DNA from: Nitrospinota bacterium
GTDB taxonomy: Bacteria > Nitrospinota > Nitrospinia > Nitrospinales > VA-1
NCBI GenBank assembly: GCA_002731985.1
Contig: PCCT01000014.1
Coordinates: 5,233 to 23,493, forward strand
Length of the DNA: 18,261 nucleotides
Direction of reading: 5' to 3'
The position numbers were made by a program, and so were the translations under genes. The notes below the pieces were generated by a model that saw only the letters and a list, made by a program, of their open reading frames with translations, did no database searches and had not been told where the DNA came from. How positions within the stretch are numbered: the first letter of the stretch is position 1; the number at the start of each line of letters is the position of its first letter. Below, piece by piece: positions 1 to 7,207 of this stretch.

Positions 1-592
1 GGGCCATTTTATTTCCCCAGGGCAGGGATCTCTTTGACGGACCTTGCGCCGCTGTCTCCCATTCTTCCTCAGTCGGCAATCGCTTACCAACCGAACTGCA
101 GTGCAGGTTAGCTTCGTTCCAGTCAACACCCATTGCCGGGCAGGACGGGCAACCTTCTTTTCCGGTTACAGAGGTTTCATCGTACTTCGGGTGCGACTTT
201 TTGTATTGCTCTGCAGTCACTTCTGTGTGGTCGATGTAAAACGCTTTTATTTCCAGTGAAGCATTTGCTGTGCTATTTGAATGAGTCAAGGTTCCCATCG
301 GTGTCTTCAACTGATGGGGTTTTTGAGCTTGTGGATTGACCAGAACCATCAATGTTCCATCAACCGGATGGATTCGCGTGGGTAATAATATTTTTTTATT
401 GAAATCCTTTGAGGGCAAAACAGACTCTTGGGTTTTCTTTTTTTGTTTGTTAATAGTGGGCGCAGGTTGTTTTACTTGCCCCTGTTTCTGGGGTGGACGT
501 TTCGACATGCGTTTGCGGTGCTTGGTTGGACTGGAACTGCATGCTGATAGTACAAGGAGGGCGATTAATGTAAGGGCGATTGTGGCTCTCAA
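1..592 (-). CDS. Lipoprotein with FGE/sulfatase-modifying-factor domain (partial, C-terminus off the left edge)
   Basis: The reading frame is open to the window edge; 197 residues are visible. It starts with TTG at 592, with GGAG about 5 nt upstream, and that TTG overlaps the TGA of the upstream TPR lipoprotein gene (TTGA), so translation is probably coupled. Residues 1-18 form a lipoprotein signal ending in the lipobox LSAC (Cys18), followed by a Lys/Gln/Pro-rich linker to about residue 60. From about residue 113 the sequence matches the formylglycine-generating-enzyme fold: FYIDHTEVTAEQY at 118-130, PAMGVDW at 152-158, GKRLPTEEEWETAA at 169-182 and PWGN at 191-194. Such domains include true sulfatase-activating enzymes but also many non-catalytic or ligand-binding relatives; the catalytic Cys pair of FGE lies further C-terminal and is not visible here. 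The location is expected to be membrane-anchored in the periplasm or at the outer membrane. Family assignment is firm; the specific role is unknown. Confidence 0.82.
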   Translation of the reverse strand, partial: MRATIALTLIALLVLSACSSSPTKHRKRMSKRPPQKQGQVKQPAPTINKQKKKTQESVLPSKDFNKKILLPTRIHPVDGTLMVLVNPQAQKPHQLKTPMGTLTHSNSTANASLEIKAFYIDHTEVTAEQYKKSHPKYDETSVTGKEGCPSCPAMGVDWNEANLHCSSVGKRLPTEEEWETAAQGPSKRSLPWGNKMA

Positions 593-1011
593 GGTTTCTC
601 CTGTTCCTTCGCAGTCATAGTTTCAAGCCTTTTCTTCAAACTATCGTAGCGTGCAAACTCTGCTTTTGCCAGCTCTGGTTTTCCTAGCTTCTCATAGGTG
701 AAGCCCAGGCTGTAACGTGCGTTGAAATGGGCGGGGTCCAGTTTGATGACGGTCTGGAATGCTTGTTTGGCTTCTTCGTGTTTGTTCTGGTAATTAAACA
801 TCCCGCCTAATCCGTAATGGGCGGCCGGGTTTTTCGGGTCGAATTCCGTTGCCTTCATAAAGGCATCGAAGGCATTTTTGTAGTCGCCTTTTTCGCTGAG
901 CGCGATTCCTTCCTTGACTAATTCATCGCTGGTTTTTGATGAACATTGGGTTAACAGCAAGGCCATCAAGATCATAAAAAAACAAAACAGGATACGGTTG
1001 GAAGAGTGCAT
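589..1011 (-). CDS. Small TPR lipoprotein
   Basis: A 140-residue protein read from ATG at 1011. An upstream in-frame ATG at 1074 would add 21 polar residues in front of a clear lipoprotein signal and overlap the preceding gene, so the shorter form is preferred, although no strong ribosome site precedes it. The hydrophobic stretch at residues 7-20 ends in a lipobox LLTQC (Cys23). About three TPR units follow: roughly 28-61 (SEKGDYKNAFDAFMKATEFDP), 62-95 and 96-129 (GFTYEKLGKPELAKAEF), with the usual Gly, Tyr, Ala and terminal DP positions. It resembles small TPR lipoproteins of the PilF/NlpI kind in architecture, but I do not assign it to either. The gene lies 47 bp after the GRDP-like gene and overlaps the FGE-domain lipoprotein gene, so the three are probably one transcript; it may act as a scaffold for its lipoprotein partner (inference). 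Confidence 0.85.
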   Translation of the reverse strand: MHSSNRILFCFFMILMALLLTQCSSKTSDELVKEGIALSEKGDYKNAFDAFMKATEFDPKNPAAHYGLGGMFNYQNKHEEAKQAFQTVIKLDPAHFNARYSLGFTYEKLGKPELAKAEFARYDSLKKRLETMTAKEQEKP

Positions 1012-1058
1012 AACGTTATGGCAATTATTATGTTGCCTTGGTATATCAGGTTTTGAGT

Positions 1059-1556
1059 TCAGTTGGCCATCCACATTCCGGCCAATGTCGGTCGTTCATT
1101 CGGGTAGAGGTTGTTGTCTTCATATTTAGGAGTGGGTTCGTTGCACAGCGACCCGCAGTCGGCAATTCCTGTGCTCAAAGGTGATTCTCCAAAATGCAGA
1201 AGGTATAATTCGTCGGTCTCGCTGAAAGCTTCTTCCAGATTACTCCGGTCTTTCTTGCCACGCATCCCGAAATAAGGGAAATGGTGAAAATATTTTCCAA
1301 ACAAAGTTTCGCAATCGGCCATATACTTTTGTGTGTCGAGGATGTGAGTGTGCCAGAATATGTCGATGTCCTTACTGGGCACGATTGCTTTCTCCGGATA
1401 TAAGCGGGCCAGATACAAAAACCTGCGATACCAGACCTCCAGCATTACTGTCTTATCCAAAGACCAGCCAGCACCTTCTTCCCGTTGAGTGAGAGAAAAC
1501 TTGATCGGTTCCAAATCCAGATTGCAGTTGAATTCATCAAACGAAAGCATTTTCAT
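1059..1556 (-). CDS. GRDP-like (DUF1399) protein
   Basis: A 165-residue protein without signal peptide or membrane segment, so probably cytoplasmic. The start at 1556 has AAGGA about 8 nt upstream; an alternative ATG two codons later is possible. The central part carries the pattern of the glycine-rich-domain-containing-protein-like family (PF07173): YRRFLYLARLYP at about 43-54, then DIDIFWHTHILDTQKYMADC at about 63-82, then FGKYFHHFPYFG at about 86-97. The D-x-F-W-H-x-H-x-x-D-T-x-x-Y core is the family hallmark, and its His and Asp residues are intact. The C-terminal 40 residues look unstructured and contain a CGSLC pair. The family is widespread in plants, fungi and some bacteria, and its biochemical role is not established. 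It is probably the first gene of a transcript with the two lipoprotein genes downstream. Confidence 0.75.
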   Translation of the reverse strand: MKMLSFDEFNCNLDLEPIKFSLTQREEGAGWSLDKTVMLEVWYRRFLYLARLYPEKAIVPSKDIDIFWHTHILDTQKYMADCETLFGKYFHHFPYFGMRGKKDRSNLEEAFSETDELYLLHFGESPLSTGIADCGSLCNEPTPKYEDNNLYPNERPTLAGMWMAN

Positions 1557-1915
1557 ATTTCAGTTCCTTCCCAAAATGTTTAATCAATAACACACTGCCA
1601 AAACAAACCTTTTTCCAAGATGTGGTATCGGCAACTATCTGTCAAAGCAGACCATTAATCTTGTGTTCAGTCAAGGGGTATTGAAGAAAATTAGTAGCGA
1701 TTGTTACCACTAAAGCTGAGGAGGAAGCCAAAGTGCAGAGCATGCAAAGGTTGCAAAGAAACCCTGATTTTATTTAAAAGTATTTTAAACTTGAATCAAA
1801 GGCGAAACCTTGCTCGTCGATATTTGCTTCTCTTTGCGCCCTCTGCGTCCCCAGCCCCCCAGTCCTTAAAATTAAAGGTAAGCTGGACGGGTTTGCGGTT
1901 CAATTGCCTGTCCCG
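1557..1915. other. Gene-free stretch with inverted repeat
   Basis: About 360 bp lie between the GRDP-like gene and the end of the methyltransferase gene. A short plus-strand frame here (1701-1934) has no ribosome site and a composition explained by the repeat, so I do not call it. The stretch contains the 5' region of the GRDP-like gene near 1557-1620, the inverted repeat at 1735-1846, and a possible weak hairpin just after the methyltransferase stop (GACGGG at 1886-1891 against CCCGTC at 1912-1917, loop of 20 nt, no T-run). I see no tRNA, small ORF or convincing terminator. Confidence 0.6.
1735..1846. repeat. Imperfect inverted repeat of GCARAG units
   Basis: The left arm GCAGAGCATGCAAAG (1735-1749) and the right arm CTTTGCGCCCTCTGC (1832-1846) are inverted copies matching at 12 of 15 positions, differing only in the three-base spacer. 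The left arm continues with another unit (GTTGCAAAG), giving a 9-base periodicity. The arms are separated by about 82 bp. This looks like the dispersed GCAAAG/GCAGAG intergenic repeats seen in many bacterial genomes. Whether other copies exist cannot be told from one window. Confidence 0.5.
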
Positions 1916-2740
1916 TCAGGTTTCGAGTCTATAGGAAACGCGTATTCCGCTGGCGTAGACGTCGGCCCAGTGGGAAGCGAGTTTTTGCTCGGGCGTTAAC
2001 AGGTCTTTAAATGAGCAGGGACGCGTGATGTATTTTGACCAGTCGAGTTGCTCCCAGCGCAGTCCCAATGACTCAAACCATAATTCCAGCAGGGCGTGAG
2101 TGGGTAACGTGGTCAGGCTCAGGTCGCGTCCTTTGCGATCAAAATATTCCGGCAGGCGGTAATCTTTTTTTTCTGCCTGTGTGGGAGCCACCATCATCAT
2201 TGGCAGATTGAGAACCTCTTCCGTCAAGTGCAGGTGTGTTGCTGGCGCGTCTTTTCCCTGCACCGCAGAATAGGCTGCGGTGAAGGTGTCTATAAGGATC
2301 GTCTCTTTCGCCGCATGTGCCATGAGTTTGAGTAGACGGTGGGGTTCTGTCGTGTAATACATCACGCCAAAACACAGGACCGTATCGAACTCGTTTTCTT
2401 CAACTCCTTCCAGAAATTCGAACACATCTCCAACTTCAAATTTGTAATTCGATTTTTTTACGCCTTCTTGTAGGAATAAATCTTCACAACGTTTTACGGT
2501 TCGGTCTTCCACATCGATTCCGTGAACCCGTTTCGCCCCGAGTTGCAATGCGGCCCAGGCGAAGGTGCCGATGTGGGAACCCACATCCACAACCGATTTT
2601 CCTGCAAGTGCATTGCTGTTACGTTCAAGCAAAACATCAATGCGCCCGTTAACACATTCCGGATGATAAGGAATCGCCCAGCGTTTTGTACGGGTATCCG
2701 TTGTTAGGAACGGGGAGTTTGGTGGAATAAAAATTTTCAT
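1916..2740 (-). CDS. Class I SAM-dependent methyltransferase
   Basis: A 274-residue cytoplasmic protein. The Rossmann-fold methyltransferase core is visible. Motif I is VVDVGSHIGTFA at residues 50-61; the acidic residue binding the ribose of SAM is in VHGIDVED (Asp76); GDVFEFL at 104-110 carries the adenine-contact Asp; motif IV is FDTVLCFGVMYY at 118-129. The region after residue 140 is a family-specific C-terminal part rich in Leu, Tyr and Trp that probably builds the substrate pocket. The substrate cannot be read from the sequence. The first 45 residues lack a signal peptide. The ATG at 2740 has only a weak ribosome site. The gene appears to be monocistronic, with 256 bp upstream and a gene-free stretch downstream. 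It could be a CmoB-like tRNA enzyme or a small-molecule methyltransferase, but neither is supported by specific residues I can identify. Confidence 0.78.
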   Translation of the reverse strand: MKIFIPPNSPFLTTDTRTKRWAIPYHPECVNGRIDVLLERNSNALAGKSVVDVGSHIGTFAWAALQLGAKRVHGIDVEDRTVKRCEDLFLQEGVKKSNYKFEVGDVFEFLEGVEENEFDTVLCFGVMYYTTEPHRLLKLMAHAAKETILIDTFTAAYSAVQGKDAPATHLHLTEEVLNLPMMMVAPTQAEKKDYRLPEYFDRKGRDLSLTTLPTHALLELWFESLGLRWEQLDWSKYITRPCSFKDLLTPEQKLASHWADVYASGIRVSYRLET

Positions 2741-2996
2741 CGTTTAGCTCTGAGGGTTTTGCACCGGCGTACCGGAACACCCCCTTCAGGGAGGAGTATG
2801 AGTCAGACACCCGCTTTTTCTCAGTGAAAAACGCCGAAATGAGCAAAAACGGGCTCCCATGAACAAAAACTCATGGAAAAATAATCTTCCTATTAAGCCT
2901 GTTAGTCGAGATAAATTCAATTACTATTAAGGGTATTATGTGTAAACTATTGGTTTGATAGTCTAACTTTGGTTAATTACCTCTATTAAATGTCTA
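2741..2996 (-). other. Upstream/leader region of the methyltransferase gene
   Basis: This is an AT-rich spacer between the carbonic anhydrase stop and the methyltransferase start. Small stem-loops can be drawn: CCATGA/TCATGG with an 8-nt loop (2857-2876) and CCGG-CGTA-CCGG (2764-2775), close to the start. No confident -35/-10 pair was found, and no match to a known riboswitch was recognised. Confidence 0.35.
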
Positions 2997-3569
2997 TTAC
3001 AAAAACTCCACTTCGCCGGTGTCGAGGTTGTAATATGCGCCGGCGGTTTGCATTTTTCCTTCCCTGATCATTTCTTCGAGAACGTGTGACTGGGTTTTTA
3101 TTTTTTGGAGGTTGAGTTCCACGTTTTCTCTTGCTGTGTTATCGACTAGGTCGCCGGGTGCATTCTGTGTTTTTGTTACTGCGCGTAATATGGCGCGGAC
3201 GAGGCTTCCGATATTGCCATGCACGGTGCCTCCTCCTACGGTGGCACTTACCGCGCCGCATCGGTTGTGTCCGAGTACAACGATTTGCTGAACGCCTAAA
3301 TGCTCGGCGGCATATTCCAGACTCCCCAGAATTTCACCATTGATGATGTTTCCTGCCACTCGGGTGATGAAAAGATCGCCCAGCCCGCAATCGAAAATAA
3401 TTTCCGGCGGGACACGCGAATCGGAACAGCATACAAGCGCGGCGAAAGGGGATTATCCGCTGGCGAGTTCTTCGCGCCGTCCAGTGCCCTGGTTGGTGTG
3501 ACTCAAGTTGCCTTCGACAAATCTGCGGTTGCCCGCGATTAGTTTTTCTATCGGATTATCAGACGCCAT
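2997..3569 (-). pseudogene. Beta-carbonic anhydrase, interrupted by one in-frame TAA
   Basis: Read from ATG at 3569 (GAGG about 6-9 nt upstream) the frame codes for a full-length beta-class carbonic anhydrase of 190 codons, except that codon 39 is TAA (3455-3453). The family has the pattern L-A-x-G-Q-x-P here, so a CAA or CAG to TAA change of the Gln codon is the simplest explanation. Everything else is intact and in one frame. The N-terminal PIEKLIAGNRRFVEGN precedes the stop; after it come CSDSRVPPE with the zinc-ligand Cys and the catalytic Asp-Arg pair (about codons 48-52), RVAGN, GHNRCGA with zinc-ligand His and Cys, and a normal C-terminus ending in GEVEFL. The enzyme would hydrate CO2 to bicarbonate. 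A GTG at 3359 could restart translation but would lose the first zinc ligand. It is either a very young pseudogene, a sequencing error, or a readthrough product. It is divergent from pstS. Confidence 0.85.
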
Positions 3570-3705
3570 TTCATCCTCATATAATTAAAAAAGTTGTAGG
3601 GTTTTCCCAATATTATCGACTATATAACGGTTGGCTGATTTTGGGAAGCCTGAGACGCAAAAAGCTCCAAGTGAGATGGATTTATGGTGTTTTATATATC
3701 TAACT

Positions 3706-4602
3706 ATGTACATATGTAAATATAGTAAAAAGTGGGTTTGTTTGCTTGTCCTGACCTTGGTTTTCATGACGAGAGACTTTTCTTTGCTGTGGGCCGGGGA
3801 GCGGGAGACTCTTCGTATCGTGGGGTCAACCACTGTGCTTCCCATTGCCTCTAGGGCGGCGGAACAGTTTAAGGCTCTTAAGGGAGGCACCTTCCGGATC
3901 ACTGTGAACGCAGGCGGGTCTGGTGTGGGTGTGAATTCTGTAGCTGGACGCCGGGCAGATATTGGGATGATTTCAAGGGAACTGAGTGATGGTGAACGTA
4001 GGCGGTTTCGAGATTCTCATCTGACACTTCATCAGGTTGCGCGTGATGGGGTGGTCTGCGCGGTGTCGTCGGAAGTTTATGAGGGTGGGGTTCGGGCACT
4101 GACTAAACAGCAGATTTCTGATATCTACCGGGGGCGATTGACCAATTGGCAGGAAGTGGGTGGTCCCGACCGACGGATTGTTGTTGTCGACAAAGAGAGG
4201 CACCGGGGAACGCGGCATGTGTTTATGAAGTATATTTTTGGCAACGCAACTGCACGCGCTCCAGCGGCCAGATTGGTTACCGGATCAAATAATGAGGAGC
4301 AGGCAAAGATTGCACAAAGCGACGGGGCCATCGGTATGCTTTCTGTGGCTTGGTTGAATGAGGATGTGAAAGGGACTGGCATTCGGGAAGGTGATCGCGT
4401 TATTGAACCTACCCGCGAACATATTGTGTCTGGAGATTTTCCCATGGCGCGAAGTCTTGTTTTTTTAACGGTGGGAGAGCCGAAGGGGCTGGCACGGGAA
4501 TTCATAGCTTTTGTACTTGGTCCCAAGGGACGCCGTATCATAGAAAACAGCGGGTATACTCCAATGCCTGCGACGACTACGGCCCAGGTAACCACTCCCT
4601 GA
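3706..4602 (+). CDS. pstS: PstS-type phosphate ABC transporter substrate-binding protein
   Basis: Periplasmic binding protein that delivers phosphate to PstCA. The start at 3706 gives 298 residues. Alternatives in frame are ATG 3676, which has a weak GTGAG in front, and TTG 3631. The chosen start places a basic segment (KYSKKW, residues 5-10) directly before the hydrophobic signal core VCLLVLTLVF, with a signal peptidase site near WAG (29-31). The fold is recognisable from VGSTTVLPIA at 39-48 and NAGGSGVGV at 68-76, which supply phosphate-binding Ser/Thr residues, and from ADIGMISREL at 84-93. Later come ISDIYRGRLTNW and GAIGML, typical of this superfamily. It is shorter than E. coli PstS and resembles the PBP-like type common outside enterics. 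pstC follows after 7 bp. I saw no clear Pho box upstream, so phosphate control is inferred only from the gene set. Confidence 0.9.
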   Translation: MYICKYSKKWVCLLVLTLVFMTRDFSLLWAGERETLRIVGSTTVLPIASRAAEQFKALKGGTFRITVNAGGSGVGVNSVAGRRADIGMISRELSDGERRRFRDSHLTLHQVARDGVVCAVSSEVYEGGVRALTKQQISDIYRGRLTNWQEVGGPDRRIVVVDKERHRGTRHVFMKYIFGNATARAPAARLVTGSNNEEQAKIAQSDGAIGMLSVAWLNEDVKGTGIREGDRVIEPTREHIVSGDFPMARSLVFLTVGEPKGLAREFIAFVLGPKGRRIIENSGYTPMPATTTAQVTTP

Positions 4603-4609
4603 CTAAAAT

Positions 4610-5497
4610 ATGAATATCAACTTGACCATACCAGCCAGATCGAACAAAGTTGATCCGCTTTTGTGGATCGTTGCGCCGATGGCTGCCCTGTCTGTAGTTT
4701 GTGCTGGCACGATATTTTTATATCTTCTACGGGAAAGCGCTCCTGTTTTTTTCGCGGAAGGAAGCGGCTTTCTAACACGATCTGATTGGTGGGTGGGTGA
4801 ATCTTACGGTGCCGGGTCAATGATCTTCGGATCGTTCATGGTGACAGGAATTGCTTTAATAATTATTTTGCCTTTCGCTTTGGGCGGTGCTGTTTTTACC
4901 TCCGAGTTTCTTTCTCCTCGTTGGCGTCTCGTTATTAAATCGGTGATGGAACTGCTGGCGGGAGTGCCCGGTATCGTTTACGGATTGCTCGGGATGAGTA
5001 TGCTTGCCGTTTGGGTCAAATCCGGATTCGGTCTGATCGATGGCAATACAATATTTACGGCAGGTCTTCTTCTTGGAATCATGATCTTGCCAACGATCAT
5101 AACATTGTCGGAAGATGCGTTGCGTTCTGTTCCGGGTGAGTATCGTGAGACGGCGTTGGCATTGGGTTTAACGAGAATTGAAATGGTGTGGAGTACGGTG
5201 ATTCCTCAGGCAGTTCCCGGTATCATCGGCGCAATATTTTTGGGAATGGGCAGGGCTATGGGGGAAACCATTGCCGTCATGCTGGTCATTGGCGGACTGG
5301 ATAAAATTCCCGCACCCTGGTTCGATGTGTTTCAGGCGGGCCAGAGTATTCCATCCAAACTGGGCCGGGAAGCGGCGGAAGCAATTGGATCGGGTTTGCA
5401 CTGGAACGCATTGATGGGGCTGGGCCTGACATTATTTCTTGTCGTGATGACGCTGTCCATGGCAGGAAACATGTTTCTAAAAAGGGTCAGGATGTGA
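4610..5497 (+). CDS. pstC: Phosphate ABC transporter permease PstC
   Basis: Inner-membrane permease of 295 residues, about six membrane segments. The first lies at about residues 16-41 and a second at about 72-95 (GSFMVTGIALIIILPFALGG). The PstC/PstA signature is present: VMELLAGVPGIVYGLLG at about 111-127, and the cytoplasmic EAA loop EDALRSVPGEYRETALALG at about 168-186, which contacts the PstB ATPase, followed by GRAMGETIAVMLV. It pairs with PstA to form the channel. It starts 7 bp after pstS and its stop codon overlaps the pstA start, as expected for equimolar subunits. The name PstC rather than PstA rests on gene order and on the long loop between segments 1 and 2. Confidence 0.92.
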   Translation: MNINLTIPARSNKVDPLLWIVAPMAALSVVCAGTIFLYLLRESAPVFFAEGSGFLTRSDWWVGESYGAGSMIFGSFMVTGIALIIILPFALGGAVFTSEFLSPRWRLVIKSVMELLAGVPGIVYGLLGMSMLAVWVKSGFGLIDGNTIFTAGLLLGIMILPTIITLSEDALRSVPGEYRETALALGLTRIEMVWSTVIPQAVPGIIGAIFLGMGRAMGETIAVMLVIGGLDKIPAPWFDVFQAGQSIPSKLGREAAEAIGSGLHWNALMGLGLTLFLVVMTLSMAGNMFLKRVRM

Positions 5498-6342
5498 AAA
5501 GAGAAGTAGTCGAAAAATCCGCGCTGGGTGTTTTGGCGATTTTAACTGGAACAGGGGTGTTGCTTCTTTTGTTAATCCTTGGTTCTGTGATATGGAAAGG
5601 TGGACCGGCCTTAAGCTGGGAATTTTTGTTTGAGGCATCCAGCGATTTTGGAAATGCGGGGGGAATTTATTATCAGACTGTGGGTACTCTCCTGTTAATG
5701 CTTGGAGCGGCGCTTATCAGTATGCCCATTGCCTTAGGAACGGCGCTCTATCTAACCGAATACACGCAGTCCGAAACCGTCAAAAAAGTTTTACGTAATC
5801 TGATTTATTCTTTAAACGCGATGCCGACGATTCTATTTGGTTTGGTTGGCTACTTGTTTTTTGGTGTTTTTCTTAACACAGGTGTTTCCTGGCTCACTGG
5901 AATGCTCATTCTAGCTGTAATGATTCTTCCCACTCTGCAAGTGAGTATTCAGGAAGCGATTGAAGGTATACCGGAAAAATACCGTGAGACGGGAATGTCT
6001 CTCGGACTTGATCATTTGGCTCAGGTACGTTCGGTGATTATTCCGCATAGCTGGCACGGAATGATAACGGGAGTTTTGCTGGGGTTGGCTCGCGCCGCCG
6101 GGGAGACAGCCGCCATCATGTTCACAGCGACAACATTTTCTGGAATATTACTTCCGCAGTCCTGGGCCGATCCTGTTCCTACTTTGCAAACGCATATACT
6201 TGTTCTGGCACAGGATGCTGTGAATTCGGCCGCTTTGACTAAAGCCTGGGGGGCGGCATTGATTTTGCTGTTTATTGTGTTTATTCTGATTTCATTTTCC
6301 TTCTTGCTTCGCGAAAGATTGAAGATGGAGGCTGAGTTATGA
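5494..6342 (+). CDS. pstA: Phosphate ABC transporter permease PstA
   Basis: Second permease subunit, 282 residues. It starts with GTG at 5494, overlapping the TGA of pstC (GTGA), so translation is coupled. The N-terminal membrane segment at about residues 9-33 is followed by a periplasmic loop (SWEFLFEASSDFGNAGGIY), then the permease core: LNAMPTILFGLVGYLFF, and the EAA loop QEAIEGIPEKYRETGMSLG with GLARAAGETAAIMFTAT after it. The ending is a membrane segment and a short basic tail. Length and motifs are normal for the family. The last bases overlap pstB by 4 (ATGA). Confidence 0.92.
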   Translation: MKREVVEKSALGVLAILTGTGVLLLLLILGSVIWKGGPALSWEFLFEASSDFGNAGGIYYQTVGTLLLMLGAALISMPIALGTALYLTEYTQSETVKKVLRNLIYSLNAMPTILFGLVGYLFFGVFLNTGVSWLTGMLILAVMILPTLQVSIQEAIEGIPEKYRETGMSLGLDHLAQVRSVIIPHSWHGMITGVLLGLARAAGETAAIMFTATTFSGILLPQSWADPVPTLQTHILVLAQDAVNSAALTKAWGAALILLFIVFILISFSFLLRERLKMEAEL

Positions 6343-7118
6343 GTAAAATAAAAAACGTTATGGAGATGGACAATGCCGCTATCTTTTATAACGGCAAACC
6401 GGTTCTGGACAAAGTGTGTTGCGGTTTTCGCGTTAACGCGGTGACCGGTGTAGTGGGGGCATCGGGCTCTGGGAAAACCACCCTGCTTCGCACTTTAAGC
6501 CGCTTGAATGACAGGGTCGGTGGGTTTCGAGTCCATGGTCAGGTGCGGCTGGAAGGACATGAAATCTATGGGAATGGGACCGATGTCTATCAGCTCAGAC
6601 GTAGAGTTGGAATGGTATTTCAAAAGCCTGTGGTGTTTCCCAAGAGCATTTTTAAAAATGCAGTATTTGGATTAAAACATCTTGCTCCGGAAATGAAAAA
6701 GGAATTTCCTCAAGCGGCGGAACGAGTTCTCAGAGAAGTTTTCCTTTGGGATGAGGTGAAGGACAGATTGCACAAGCCGGCTCAAACTCTTTCTCAGGGT
6801 CAGCAACAACGTCTCGCGATTGCCCGGACACTGGCTGTTGATCCTGAAATTATTTTAATGGATGAACCCACTTCCTCCCTCGACCCAAAATCATCCACCG
6901 CAATTGAGGAATTAATCGTATCGCTTAAAAACCGTCATACTCTTGTATTGGTGACGCATCATCTGGCTCAGGCTAGAAGAGTGTGTGACGACCTGCTGTT
7001 TCTTAATGAAGGGACTGTGTGGGAACAAGGGGGATGTCTTGAAATGTTTGAGAATCCAAAAAGAAAAGAAACCCACGAATACCTTTCCAGATGGAATGTT
7101 GATGAACCTGCCGTCTGA
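6339..7118 (+). CDS. pstB: Phosphate ABC transporter ATP-binding protein PstB
   Basis: Cytoplasmic ATPase of 259 residues that drives phosphate import through PstCA. All ABC motifs are visible: Walker A GASGSGKTT at about 40-48, Q-loop VGMVFQKPVVFP at about 89-100, signature LSQGQQQRLAIARTLA at about 151-166, Walker B IILMDEPTSSLDP at about 171-183, and the switch His in VTHHLAQA. The signature has Q where most PstB proteins have G (LSGGQQQR); this is tolerated in other ABC proteins and need not mean inactivity. The gene overlaps pstA by 4 bp. No phoU follows, although phoU often ends pst operons. Assignment to phosphate rather than another oxyanion is from the pstSCAB order. Confidence 0.92.
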   Translation: MSKIKNVMEMDNAAIFYNGKPVLDKVCCGFRVNAVTGVVGASGSGKTTLLRTLSRLNDRVGGFRVHGQVRLEGHEIYGNGTDVYQLRRRVGMVFQKPVVFPKSIFKNAVFGLKHLAPEMKKEFPQAAERVLREVFLWDEVKDRLHKPAQTLSQGQQQRLAIARTLAVDPEIILMDEPTSSLDPKSSTAIEELIVSLKNRHTLVLVTHHLAQARRVCDDLLFLNEGTVWEQGGCLEMFENPKRKETHEYLSRWNVDEPAV

Positions 7119-7146
7119 CCCTTGCTGTGTAAGCTCGAACCGCCTC

Positions 7147-7175
7147 TTTTAATAGTCCTCCCAACCCATTATAAT
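7147..7175 (+). promoter_or_regulatory. Possible sigma-70 promoter before the TPR gene
   Basis: A perfect -10 TATAAT (7170-7175) has a weak -35 TTTTAA (7147-7152) with 17-bp spacing. It sits in the 89-bp gap between pstB and the following TPR gene and could give that gene pair transcription independent of pst. The weak -35 keeps confidence low. Confidence 0.3.
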
Positions 7176-7207
7176 GAGGGCAATCCTCAACCAACCATTT
7201 ATTTCCA

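Noticed and set aside
336..620. Plus-strand open frame of 94 codons
   Set aside because: It is antisense to the FGE-domain lipoprotein gene, whose lipobox and domain motifs are clear.
1886..1917. GACGGG/CCCGTC hairpin after the methyltransferase stop as a terminator
   Set aside because: Six-base stem with a 20-nt loop and no T-run; too weak to call.
1701..1934. Plus-strand open frame of 77 codons in the gene-free stretch
   Set aside because: No ribosome site, unusual Arg/Lys/Cys-rich translation, and largely made of the inverted repeat.
2649..2846. Minus-strand open frame spanning the methyltransferase start
   Set aside because: It is in a different frame from the methyltransferase, overlaps its conserved N-terminus and has no domain.
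3570..3705. Pho box upstream of pstS
   Set aside because: No pair of CTGTCA-like direct repeats with 11-bp period is visible, so phosphate control could not be supported from sequence.
4125..4595. Minus-strand open frame of 156 codons opposite pstS
   Set aside because: Antisense of a well-supported phosphate-binding protein gene; the sequence has no family features.
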